Positions 7,511 through 13,469 of a stretch of 13,469 nucleotides of DNA are shown here, in pieces. Where the stretch lies: the NCBI GenBank assembly GCA_002400365.1, contig DHFK01000229.1, positions 1-13,469 on the forward strand, in the 5' to 3' direction. The notes beneath the pieces were generated by a model that worked only from the letters and a program-made list of their open reading frames with translations, searched no databases and was not told where the DNA came from. Source of the DNA: Anaerolineales bacterium UBA4826 (GTDB taxonomy: Bacteria > Chloroflexota > Anaerolineae > UBA4142). The position numbers and the translations under genes are program-made. How positions within the stretch are numbered: the first letter of the stretch is position 1; every line of letters starts with the position of its first letter.

Positions 7511-7904
7511 CTGCTAGTTGACTCCACTCGACTGGAAAAATACTTGGCACAAAGGCGATTTCATGGGCGTGTGGGATATACGTAACCAAGTGAATTGCTT
7601 GAGGCATCACGCGGTCGGCAAGGGAATAGAGTTGCCGGCGCGTGTTCGCCGATGCAATGACCCGCTTATCCCAAATCGCAAGATACTGACCGGGGTATTT
7701 TTCTTCCAACTCATCCGCGTGTTCGTTCAACCACAGATGCCATTCCATCAATTGTTCATCCGTCGGCGCGATGCGCTCCGCCCATGGCACCGCGAGTGGT
7801 TGGCGCGCGCGTGGCTTGGCGCGCGGTTTAACCAGCCGCGCCTTCCGTGTTCGCACGCGGTACGCGACGCGCGTCTCGCGCGCCTTCTTCGGTTTCGCTT
7901 TCAT
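7491..7904 (-). CDS. DUF5678-like protein with basic N-terminal tail
   Basis: 137 residues. The tail 1-39 is very basic (many K and R, no acidic residue except E10) and is probably disordered or nucleic-acid binding. The core holds LEEKYPGQYLAIWDKRVIAS (66-85) and ends near LVTYIPHAHEIAFVP, matching my memory of the DUF5678 pattern (Y-P-G-x-Y-x-A-I-x-D-x-x-V-I-A). No enzymatic residue set can be named and the function is unknown. GGAGG lies 5 bases before ATG 7904. The ATG overlaps the recO stop as ATGA, and the 3' end overlaps the retropepsin-like gene, so recO, this gene and the protease are probably translated in a chain. The pairing with a protease suggests it is a substrate, adaptor or inhibitor of that protease; this is inference only. 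Confidence 0.72.
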   Translation of the reverse strand: MKAKPKKARETRVAYRVRTRKARLVKPRAKPRARQPLAVPWAERIAPTDEQLMEWHLWLNEHADELEEKYPGQYLAIWDKRVIASANTRRQLYSLADRVMPQAIHLVTYIPHAHEIAFVPSIFPVEWSQLADAEHDE

Positions 7905-8704
7905 GCCTGCCTCCCGACGGATGCCCCTGCCTTCAACTCCCGCAGAAACTCTACGCTTTTCAAGTTCCGCTCCAAATGATGCGTGATAAACCTTTGCAAC
8001 AGCGCTTCGACCTCGGACAAAACCTCCGGCGTGAGCCGCAGCCCGCGCGCCGTCTCCCATTCGCGCGTCTGCAAGTAGCGCAGCACCTTGAGCGCGGTTA
8101 ATGAAAGTATCTGAGCATCCCGCGCGTGCCCCGCAATGTGCTCGCGCTGCGTTTGCGCGCAATCGGGATCGAGGATGCCGCCGGCTTCCGCGCTAAAGTA
8201 ATTCTCGATCGGCTCGATCGCTTTGCCGCAGTGAATGCACTTGAACAACTGGGGGCGATAGCCGACGTACTGCAACAACCGCAACTCGAAAAAGCGCGCG
8301 AGGAGGGCGGGATTGTTCACCGCGTCGCCGAGCCAGTTCAACGCGCGCAGAAACAGATCGTACAGCGCGCGGTTTTCGGTTCCCTCTTCCGAGAACCGAT
8401 CCACCAATTCCGCGAGATAGTACGCGTACCCCACGCGTTCCAGATTCTCGCGCAGCGGCAGGAACGCGTCAATCGTATCGGCTTGCGTAATGATGTCGAG
8501 TTGCCTGCCCTTTGCCAGAAGGAGCGCGGTGTGCGTGAACAACTCGACGTGTCCGCTCTTGCGCGACGACGGCTTGCGCGCGCCTTTCGCGATCGCGCGC
8601 ATCTTGCCGAGATCGGGCGTGAAGAGGGTGAGCAGCCGATCCGCCTCGCCGTAATCCGTGCGCTTTAAGACAATCGCTTCGACACGATATAAACGCTCTC
8701 GCAT
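7901..8704 (-). CDS. recO: DNA repair protein RecO
   Basis: RecO anneals single strands and helps RecR load RecA in RecFOR recombinational repair. The OB-fold N-terminus is typical: MRERLYRVEAIVLKRTDYGEADRLLTLFT, with GKMRAIAKGARKPSSRKSG after it. The helical domain and a zinc-knuckle region follow. Normally that knuckle has two CxxC pairs; here C156-x2-C159 is complete but the second pair reads DPDC (D179, C182), so one ligand is lost. ATG 8704 fits the family start; TTG 8710 is possible in frame. No Shine-Dalgarno is seen because the leader consists of AAAATCG repeats that form one arm of a 19-bp stem reaching to base 8709. Its stop overlaps the next gene as ATGA. Confidence 0.95.
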   Translation of the reverse strand: MRERLYRVEAIVLKRTDYGEADRLLTLFTPDLGKMRAIAKGARKPSSRKSGHVELFTHTALLLAKGRQLDIITQADTIDAFLPLRENLERVGYAYYLAELVDRFSEEGTENRALYDLFLRALNWLGDAVNNPALLARFFELRLLQYVGYRPQLFKCIHCGKAIEPIENYFSAEAGGILDPDCAQTQREHIAGHARDAQILSLTALKVLRYLQTREWETARGLRLTPEVLSEVEALLQRFITHHLERNLKSVEFLRELKAGASVGRQA

Positions 8705-8708
8705 TGCC

Positions 8709-8778
8709 AATTTTCGATTTTCGATTTTCGATTGCCGGTGGAACGAAATCTAAACTCAGAAATCGAAAATCGAAAATT
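8709..8778. repeat. Inverted pair of AAAATCG heptamer arrays in the mazG-recO gap
   Basis: Arms 8709-8727 and 8760-8778 are perfect 19-bp inverted repeats, each made of tandem TTTTCGA/AAAATCG heptamers. One arm carries an extra heptamer (to about 8733). The 32-base middle has no recognised content. The whole 73-bp gap between mazG and recO is this element. As RNA it can form a long AU-rich hairpin that ends 4 bases before the recO ATG. It belongs to the same repeat family as 5401-5438. Confidence 0.8.
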
Positions 8779-8783
8779 CAACT

Positions 8784-9095
8784 TTATCCGCCCCGGACCG
8801 TGTTGAACTTGTACGGTCGTTCCCAGTTCTTTTTCATCTTTTCTTGAAACAGCGCCTCCGCATCCAGGTCGAGCGCAGAGACTAAATGGAGGATGCGAAT
8901 GATCGCGTCGATCAATTCCTCGCCGACGTGTTCCATCGGCTCGCCCTTTTTGTAGGCATCGGTCGCTTCGGCCACTTCGGTATGAATCAGCGCCAACATT
9001 TCCCAAATGCGCGTCTGATCCGACGAAAATCCCTTGCCATCCGCGAGCGCGCGCACTTGCAGCATTTTCTGATTCAGCCCGATTGGCTCGACCAT
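8784..9095 (-). CDS. MazG-like nucleotide pyrophosphohydrolase
   Basis: 103 residues, the size of single-domain MazG/all-alpha NTP-PPase proteins, which hydrolyse (d)NTPs to monophosphates and PPi. The Mg-binding pattern is visible as E40-x2-E43 (IHTEVAEATDAY) and E60-x2-D63 (GEELIDAIIRILHL). It is cytosolic and probably a dimer or tetramer. AGGAG lies 5 bases before ATG 9095, and a TATAAT box lies just upstream. It stands between cdd and recO, where Firmicutes carry era. The substrate (dCTP, dUTP or a damaged nucleotide) cannot be told from sequence; neighbouring cdd makes pyrimidine nucleotide clean-up plausible. Confidence 0.88.
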   Translation of the reverse strand: MVEPIGLNQKMLQVRALADGKGFSSDQTRIWEMLALIHTEVAEATDAYKKGEPMEHVGEELIDAIIRILHLVSALDLDAEALFQEKMKKNWERPYKFNTVRGG

Positions 9096-9115
9096 TGCGA
9101 CTCCTTTAAGGGCGC

Positions 9116-9121
9116 ATTATA
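9116..9121 (-). promoter_or_regulatory. Extended -10 promoter element for mazG-recO
   Basis: The minus strand reads TGGTATAAT, a perfect -10 with the TGn extension, 20 bases before the MazG-like ATG. The -35 region is only T-rich (near 9139-9144), as is common with extended -10 promoters. Transcription would start at about 9109 and leave a leader of about 15 bases holding AAAGGAG. This makes the MazG-like gene the probable head of the recO-DUF5678-protease-glyS unit. Confidence 0.6.
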
Positions 9122-9139
9122 CCACAACGTTTGGATTCT

Positions 9140-9166
9140 AAAAAACGTCGCGCGGGACGACCCCGC
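9140..9166 (-). terminator. Weak intrinsic terminator after cdd
   Basis: Just downstream of the cdd stop, arms GCGGG (9162-9166) and CCCGC (9152-9156) pair around a 5-base loop. A run of six T on the minus strand (9145-9140) begins 6 bases after the stem. The stem is short and the gap long, so efficiency is doubtful. It lies directly before the mazG promoter, which fits a unit boundary. Confidence 0.35.
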
Positions 9167-9171
9167 CCCTA
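9150..9171 (-). repeat. GTAGGGGCGGGG element overlapping the cdd stop codon
   Basis: On the minus strand GCGTAGGGGCGGGG begins exactly at the cdd stop: the TAG is part of the element. Its downstream half, TCGTCCCGCG, partly pairs back. I remember very similar GTAGGGGCG-type words as dispersed repeats in several bacterial phyla, but have not searched. It probably replaced the native 3' end of cdd. Confidence 0.45.
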
Positions 9172-9570
9172 CGCTTGCAAATGCCCGGCGCCAAACCGAT
9201 CGGGCAGCATCTGTTTCATCGTGGATTTTTTTCGCCGATTGCCCCGCGCCGGCGCGAGGACGATGACCGCGTCATCCGCCGCGAATTCCGAGAACGCCTG
9301 CCGGCACGCGCCGCACGGCGATCCCAGGTTCGACGTGACGACCGCGAGCGCGATCAACGCGCGTTCGCCCTCCGACGCCGCCTTGAACACCGCCACGCGC
9401 TCCGCGCACAAGCCGCTAGGGTACGCGGCGTTCTCGACGTTGCTGCCCGTGTAGATTTTGCCTGACCGGGCAAGCACTGCCGCGCCGACCGCATAGCGCG
9501 AGTACGGCGCGTAGGCGTTCTGCCGCGCCCGCCGCGCCTCAGTAACGAGCCGCTCCAAATCACTCTTCAT
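9169..9570 (-). CDS. cdd: Cytidine deaminase
   Basis: Converts cytidine and deoxycytidine to uridine forms in pyrimidine salvage. The 133 residues fit the tetrameric bacterial type. Both zinc motifs are intact: NVENAAYPSGLCAERVAVFK, with the CAE catalytic Cys-Ala-Glu, and SPCGACRQAFSEF, with the PCxxC pair. N-terminal YAPYSRYAVGAAV is the substrate-binding start. ATG 9570 has a GGTGGGGGA ribosome site and overlaps the glmU end by 11 bases, so it is coupled to glmU; an in-frame GTG at 9582 is less likely. The tail NRRKKSTMKQMLPDRFGAGHLQA has an unusual basic loop. The stop codon lies within a GTAGGGGC repeat element. Confidence 0.96.
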   Translation of the reverse strand: MKSDLERLVTEARRARQNAYAPYSRYAVGAAVLARSGKIYTGSNVENAAYPSGLCAERVAVFKAASEGERALIALAVVTSNLGSPCGACRQAFSEFAADDAVIVLAPARGNRRKKSTMKQMLPDRFGAGHLQA

Positions 9571-10972
9571 TGATTCCCCCACCTGCCAGTTTCTGAATCA
9601 CGCGCGCCGGCATCCCAACCGCCAGCGAATCGGGCGGAACATCTTTCGTGACGACCGCGCCCGCGCCCGTCACCGCGCGCGCGCCAATCGTCACCGGCGC
9701 GCGCAGCAGTGTATCGCTGCCGATAAACGCGTCATCGCCGATCACGGTGCGGTACTTTTTGCGGGTCTTGCCGTCGAAATTGCACGTGATCGTGCCTGCG
9801 CCGATGTTGACCCGCGCGCCCACCTGCGCATCGCCAATGTAACTGAAATGTCCAATCTGCGATCCCTCGCCGACGTACGAGTTCTTCACTTCGCCGAAGT
9901 TGCCCATCTTGACGTTGCGCGCCAAGTGCGCGCCCGCGCGCAAGCGCGCGAACGGACCGATACTGACGTGCGCTTCGACGGTGGCTTGCGTGACGTCCGA
10001 GGAAATGATTTCGCAATCGTCGCCGATTTGCGAATCGCGGATGATCGCGCCGGGACCGATGCGACAGTCCGCGCCGATGCGCGTCTTGCCTTTCAAGTGC
10101 GTATTCGGTTCGATGACGGTGTCCGCGCCGATCGCGACGTCGGCTTCGATATACGTCGTCGCGGGATCAATCAACGTGACCCCGGCGAGCATCCACGCGG
10201 TGTTGATGCGCTCGCGCATGATGCGCTCCGCCTGCGCGAGTTGCACGCGCGTGTTGACGCCGATCGCCTCGCTCACGTCGTCCAAGACGATCGCCGCGAT
10301 CGTCCGCTTTTGATTGACTGCCTCGGCGACGAGATCGGTCAGATAGTACTCGTTCTTCGTGCCGCTCGGTTGAAGCAGCGGCAGGCGCTCCCACATCCAA
10401 GCCGCATCGAAGCAGTAAACGCCGCAGTTCAGTTCGCGGATCGCCAACTGTTCCGGCGTCGCGTCCGCTTCCTCGACAATCCCGACGACGCGCTGGTCCG
10501 CGTCGCGCAAGATGCGCCCGAACGCCATCGTGTCGCCGGACGCGGCGCGAACCGTGAGCATTGTGAGCGTCGCATGTGTGGACGCGTGAAGGTCAACGAG
10601 TCTTTGCAAGGTCGCGGTCTGCAAGAGCGGCATGTCCGCGTACGTGACGACAATGCTGTCCGCCTTGCCGCACAACGCCTCGCGCGCCTGCAGAACGGCG
10701 TGCCCGGTTCCCAACTGCTCGCGCTGTTCGACCAGAATTGGAGGTGGGACGTTGGAGGTTGGAGGTTGGAGGTTGGAGACAGTCTCGCGGACTTGATCCG
10801 CGGCATGACCGATGACCAGGACGGTTTGCGACGCGCCAAGCGCGCTTACCGCGTCGAGTGCGTAATACACCATCGGTTTGCCCACCACAGGATGCAGCAC
10901 CTTGGGCAACTTGCTTTTCATGCGGGTGCCTTGACCCGCGGCGAGAATCACGGCGGCAAGATTCATAGACAT
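9560..10972 (-). CDS. glmU: Bifunctional UDP-GlcNAc pyrophosphorylase / glucosamine-1-phosphate N-acetyltransferase
   Basis: Makes UDP-GlcNAc for peptidoglycan and other glycans. The N-terminal uridylyltransferase is clear: LAAGQGTRMKSKLPKVLH (10-27), EQLGTGHAV and YADMPLL. The C-terminal half is a left-handed beta helix of hexapeptide repeats with KNSYVGEGSQIGHFSYIGD, in which H375 corresponds to the catalytic His of the acetyltransferase, then GAGTITCNFDG. The 470 residues are slightly above the usual size because of an insert, SNLQPPTSNVPPP (66-78), coded by a 7-bp repeat array in a loop before VEQREQLGTG. ATG 10972 follows the TGA of the glycosyltransferase directly (TGAATG). Given AAAGGTGA upstream, the ATG at 10966 has better spacing. 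It is probably one unit with the upstream glycosyltransferase and cdd. Confidence 0.98.
   Translation of the reverse strand: MSMNLAAVILAAGQGTRMKSKLPKVLHPVVGKPMVYYALDAVSALGASQTVLVIGHAADQVRETVSNLQPPTSNVPPPILVEQREQLGTGHAVLQAREALCGKADSIVVTYADMPLLQTATLQRLVDLHASTHATLTMLTVRAASGDTMAFGRILRDADQRVVGIVEEADATPEQLAIRELNCGVYCFDAAWMWERLPLLQPSGTKNEYYLTDLVAEAVNQKRTIAAIVLDDVSEAIGVNTRVQLAQAERIMRERINTAWMLAGVTLIDPATTYIEADVAIGADTVIEPNTHLKGKTRIGADCRIGPGAIIRDSQIGDDCEIISSDVTQATVEAHVSIGPFARLRAGAHLARNVKMGNFGEVKNSYVGEGSQIGHFSYIGDAQVGARVNIGAGTITCNFDGKTRKKYRTVIGDDAFIGSDTLLRAPVTIGARAVTGAGAVVTKDVPPDSLAVGMPARVIQKLAGGGINEE
10740..10781. repeat. 7-bp tandem array inside glmU (AACCTCC family)
   Basis: Six heptamers on the plus strand: GGAGGTG, GGACGTT, three exact GGAGGTT and GGAGACA. 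On the coding strand this is AACCTCC, which has no stop in any frame and encodes a cyclic NLQPPTS peptide. It sits in a loop of the uridylyltransferase domain between VRET and ILVEQ. The chosen orientation also avoids placing GGAGG ribosome-site look-alikes in the mRNA. Confidence 0.85.
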
Positions 10973-13450
10973 TCACCTTTCAACATTGACCGTTGCGATC
11001 TGGACATCATTGACGAACAGCGCTCCTGCGCCTTGCGCTAGTTCCGCCGGCGCGCGCAGATCGAATAGCGTGCACAAGCCGCGGCCTTCCGGCGGCAGCG
11101 CAATGTCTTTTTCCGCTAGCGCAAAATCGCGCTGGGTGGCATCGCGCACCCGAATCTCCGCGCGGCGCGTGGCGGTGCCATCGCTCTGCCCGCGCCAAAA
11201 GAGCGAGAGCGCGAATGCCTCACCCGCGCGTACATCAGGTGGCAGCGTGAATCCCAATAATCGCGCTTGCGCCGCGACCTCGACATCCAGCGTTTGCTCT
11301 GGCGCAAGGTCCTCCAACCGATTGCTCGGCGATGCCTCCGCACGCGTCCTGCCGAGTTCTACAAAGTTTCCGGCGCGATCGGATAGCGCGAGGACTTGCA
11401 TCGTCTTTGGATTGTACGCTTCCACCGTGATTCGATAATCGTCCGCCGGCGCGCACGCATCCAATCCCGGATAGAACTTTTCGATGATGACGTCGCCGGG
11501 CGACCATTGGGTCGTCGCATAACTATTGTCGCCCGCCCACTTGTCCTCTTGTCCCCACACGCGATCCTTTGCGTCGCGCGCTTTGACCGAAAAGGTATAG
11601 TCCTCGGTCATCGGCTTGAGCGCGTGGAAGAAAAGGGTGACTAGGAAATTTCGTTTTGCCGCATCTGCCGCGTCAATCGAGCAGCCGAGCAATTCCATCT
11701 GATCGTTCCACACCGCGCGTTCGACTTGCTGCGGCTTGACAAAATCGCCGCCTTGTGCGAGCGCGGCGAGCGGATTTTGCGGATCGGGCAGATGCTGCGC
11801 CGGCACGCGATAGACCAGTAGCAGTTTTGCGCCGTTCGATCCGATCAAATCGTCACGCGCGCCCAGCGCGCCCAGGCGCGTCGCCAGCGTCTGAACTTTT
11901 TTCTCCTGTTCCAGCGGGAAACCGAAAACCGCGTCCTTGCCGCCCGCCTGGCTCGGCAAAACAATTGTATCGCGGCTTTCAAAAGATTTCAAGGGCGCGT
12001 TGCGCGTGAGCAGCGAAATGGTCCCGATCTGGTATGTGAGTGGCGCAACGTAGATCGCGTCCGACGACGCGCGCTGGTTCAGCCAATCGGCAAGTTCCAC
12101 CTTGTCCGCGTTGAAGGCATAGTCCAGTTCTGGGTCGTTCGCAAAGACGATGAAATAGTCGCGGTAACTCGACGCGGCGCCCGCTATCAGGATCGTTCCA
12201 ATCACAACTGCGGCTGTGCGTCGCGCCCGCAGATTGCGCAAGCGTTCCCACAGTTCCGCCGCCCCCCACGCGGGCAGGATCATGATCGCGGGCATCGCGG
12301 GCAGTGTGCGCCCAAAGTTCGGCGCGTTGTCGCTGAAGAACGAGACCGCGAGCGCGACGGTGATCCAAATTCCGAGAAAGACCGCGCGCTGGCGATCGTT
12401 GGACGTTGCGCGCGGGGAAAGGAGCGCGCTCAGCCAGACGATCACGCCGGCGATGAACAGCGCGGCGGTGAATGGATCGAAGACCGGGCGAAGCGGCACG
12501 TTGCGAATGATGCCGGCGTCGCCGACGATGAAGAACATGCCAAGCAAGCGCGCCGCGTTGCGGACCAGCGCGGCGGCGACGTTGCCTTGTTCTTCGGCGC
12601 GCGGAACGAAAATCGAGACCTCTGCCGTGTGGCTGATGAACTGGTCGGGATGGAGGACAAAGTAGATGCCGAGCGGCAGAAAAATGATCGCCGCGACGGC
12701 GAACGCGATGAGCAACCCTTTGATATGGCGCGCGGCGTTCGCGCGATCGGCGAGCGCGGCATAGGCGGTCAGGAGAACCAGCGCGATCGGCAGAGCGCGT
12801 GAGGCAGGGTAGGTGTACAGCGCGAGCGCGAGAACGAGTCCGGTGAGGATATAGTTCTGCCATGGGGCGAGGCGCGAGGCGTGATGCGTAAAACGTGAAG
12901 CGTAAAACGTGGTGCGGGATGCGTGCAGCGCGCGCCAGAAAAACAAGTACATCAGAACTGTGAGTAGCACAAGCAGGACAACGCGCTCGCCGTAGCGCGC
13001 GAAGAAAAAATGCCAGACAGAGATCGCGGCGAGGAACGCGGCGATTGCCCCCACTCCAAATCTCCTCCGCTCCGCATGGCGTAGGACAAATTTGGAAATT
13101 TGTCCTACATTTTCAGGGGAGGGAGAGAAGAGGGTGCGCGCCAAGCCGAAGATCAGCGGGATCGTTACGACGCCGAGAAGGGTTGTTGTGACTTTGAGTC
13201 CGAGCGGCGAGATGCCAAAGAGCGCGCCGCCGACCATCGCGAGGTAGATGTAGAGCGGCTCGGTGCCGCCCGGCGCGGCGAAGAAGATGTGGAACTGACC
13301 CTGTAAGAGTCGCAGGGCGTCGAAGACGTAGAATGCCTGATCGAACTGAAAACCCGGGGGCGTTTGATCGAGCCGATAAAAGCGGAAAAACGCAGCGAGC
13401 GCAGTGATCGCCGCCAGTATGAGGTTCGTGCGCGTAAAGAATCGGGACAT
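10973..13450 (-). CDS. Polytopic GT-C glycosyltransferase (ArnT/PMT/GT39-like) with C-terminal beta-sandwich modules
   Basis: 825 residues. About 10-12 hydrophobic helices occupy residues 8-430. The first loop, RLDQTPPGFQFDQAFYVFDA, has D37 where lipid-linked sugar transferases of this clan keep the catalytic acid. After the last helix, the soluble, probably extracytoplasmic, part (430-825) holds two modules of the LLG...LFF/LFW type, at about 578-700 (with WSPGDVIIEKFYPGL and YRITVEAYN) and 720-825. I recognise the layout from large Chloroflexota glycosyltransferases; donor and acceptor are unknown. Two short loops, 111-134 and 173-200, are encoded by a palindrome and by a 7-bp repeat array. 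No ribosome site is visible before ATG 13450, and only 19 bases of the contig remain upstream. Its stop touches the glmU start, suggesting envelope glycan work. Confidence 0.85.
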   Translation of the reverse strand: MSRFFTRTNLILAAITALAAFFRFYRLDQTPPGFQFDQAFYVFDALRLLQGQFHIFFAAPGGTEPLYIYLAMVGGALFGISPLGLKVTTTLLGVVTIPLIFGLARTLFSPSPENVGQISKFVLRHAERRRFGVGAIAAFLAAISVWHFFFARYGERVVLLVLLTVLMYLFFWRALHASRTTFYASRFTHHASRLAPWQNYILTGLVLALALYTYPASRALPIALVLLTAYAALADRANAARHIKGLLIAFAVAAIIFLPLGIYFVLHPDQFISHTAEVSIFVPRAEEQGNVAAALVRNAARLLGMFFIVGDAGIIRNVPLRPVFDPFTAALFIAGVIVWLSALLSPRATSNDRQRAVFLGIWITVALAVSFFSDNAPNFGRTLPAMPAIMILPAWGAAELWERLRNLRARRTAAVVIGTILIAGAASSYRDYFIVFANDPELDYAFNADKVELADWLNQRASSDAIYVAPLTYQIGTISLLTRNAPLKSFESRDTIVLPSQAGGKDAVFGFPLEQEKKVQTLATRLGALGARDDLIGSNGAKLLLVYRVPAQHLPDPQNPLAALAQGGDFVKPQQVERAVWNDQMELLGCSIDAADAAKRNFLVTLFFHALKPMTEDYTFSVKARDAKDRVWGQEDKWAGDNSYATTQWSPGDVIIEKFYPGLDACAPADDYRITVEAYNPKTMQVLALSDRAGNFVELGRTRAEASPSNRLEDLAPEQTLDVEVAAQARLLGFTLPPDVRAGEAFALSLFWRGQSDGTATRRAEIRVRDATQRDFALAEKDIALPPEGRGLCTLFDLRAPAELAQGAGALFVNDVQIATVNVER
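12879..12927. repeat. 7-bp tandem array inside the glycosyltransferase (TTTACGC family)
   Basis: Seven heptamers in register over 49 bp. On the plus strand the units are GCGTGAT, GCGTAAA, ACGTGAA, GCGTAAA, ACGTGGT, GCGGGAT and GCGTGCA. On the coding strand the consensus is WTYACGY, encoding SRTTFYASRFTHHAS in a loop between membrane helices. The opposite orientation of these units holds TAA and TGA in every frame, so only this orientation leaves the gene open. Confidence 0.85.
13081..13108. repeat. Perfect 13-bp palindrome inside the glycosyltransferase
   Basis: GTAGGACAAATTT and its exact reverse complement are separated by GG. It is read in frame as VGQISKFVL (residues 114-123) in a loop after the third or fourth membrane helix. 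It is AT-richer than the surrounding gene. This looks like a REP or MITE-like insertion in a permissive loop. Confidence 0.8.
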
Positions 13451-13469
13451 CGTTGACCCAAGAAAAAAA

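Noticed and set aside
8580..8605. HIP1-like GCGATCGC words
   Set aside because: GATCGCG-type words are frequent across the window but explained by the general GCGC-rich codon use; no clustering was seen.
10740..10781. CRISPR-like or minisatellite array
   Set aside because: Units are 7 bp with no spacers and lie inside a gene; there are no cas genes.
9848..11041. 397-codon open frame on the plus strand across glmU
   Set aside because: It is antisense to a clearly recognisable GlmU in a GC-rich region where stops are rare; its translation shows no family motif and biased Arg/Asp/Val content.
12397..12410. Two-unit CGTTGGA-like heptamer remnant in the glycosyltransferase
   Set aside because: Only two degenerate units; it may be a decayed AACCTCC-type array but chance cannot be excluded.
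13461..13469. Poly-A run at the window end as a signal
   Set aside because: It is at the contig edge with no context, so it cannot be told from an upstream T-tract of a terminator or an assembly end.

Overview
The window looks like a piece of a moderately GC-rich bacterial chromosome, most probably a member of the Chloroflexota (Anaerolineae-like) from a metagenome assembly. This is inferred from three things: the large two-part membrane glycosyltransferase style, the small retropepsin-like and DUF5678 genes, and the dispersed 7-bp repeat 'words' inside genes. No marker gene proves it. Every gene I can support is on the minus strand, so the map reads from high to low coordinates. The last bases (13451-13469) and the first bases are contig-edge sequence, and the gene at the left edge is cut.

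Layout in transcription order. A polytopic GT-C glycosyltransferase (13450-10973) abuts glmU (10972-9560), which overlaps cdd (9570-9169). A possible weak terminator and an extended -10 promoter (about 9116-9166) separate these from a MazG-like pyrophosphohydrolase (9095-8784), recO (8704-7901), a DUF5678-like gene (7904-7491, ATGA overlap with recO), a retropepsin-like protease (7510-7103) and glycyl-tRNA synthetase (7080-5758). Next come a truncated Fic/Doc-like ORF (5708-5478) and pyruvate phosphate dikinase (5456-2688). A second retropepsin-like gene with a probable frameshift (2613-2252) follows. Last is a type IIG restriction-modification fusion (2195 to beyond base 1), whose 3' third has clearly lower GC than its 5' part.

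The backbone cdd - recO - glyS - ppdK resembles the cdd-era-recO-glyQS-(PPDK regulator) neighbourhood of Firmicutes. Here accessory genes (DUF5678 plus retropepsin, Fic remnant, retropepsin, RM) are slotted between housekeeping genes.

The most unusual signal is not a gene. Three sequence families of tandem 7-bp repeats and several palindromes sit inside or at the edges of essential genes: in the ppdK N-terminus, the recO leader, a glmU loop and two glycosyltransferase loops, and also at the cdd stop codon and ahead of the RM gene. They extend the proteins in frame rather than breaking them. Because 7 is prime to 3, a perfect heptamer array encodes the same cyclic heptapeptide in all three frames of a strand, so a stop-free unit can enter a gene in any frame. 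Each coding array here is stop-free as read.
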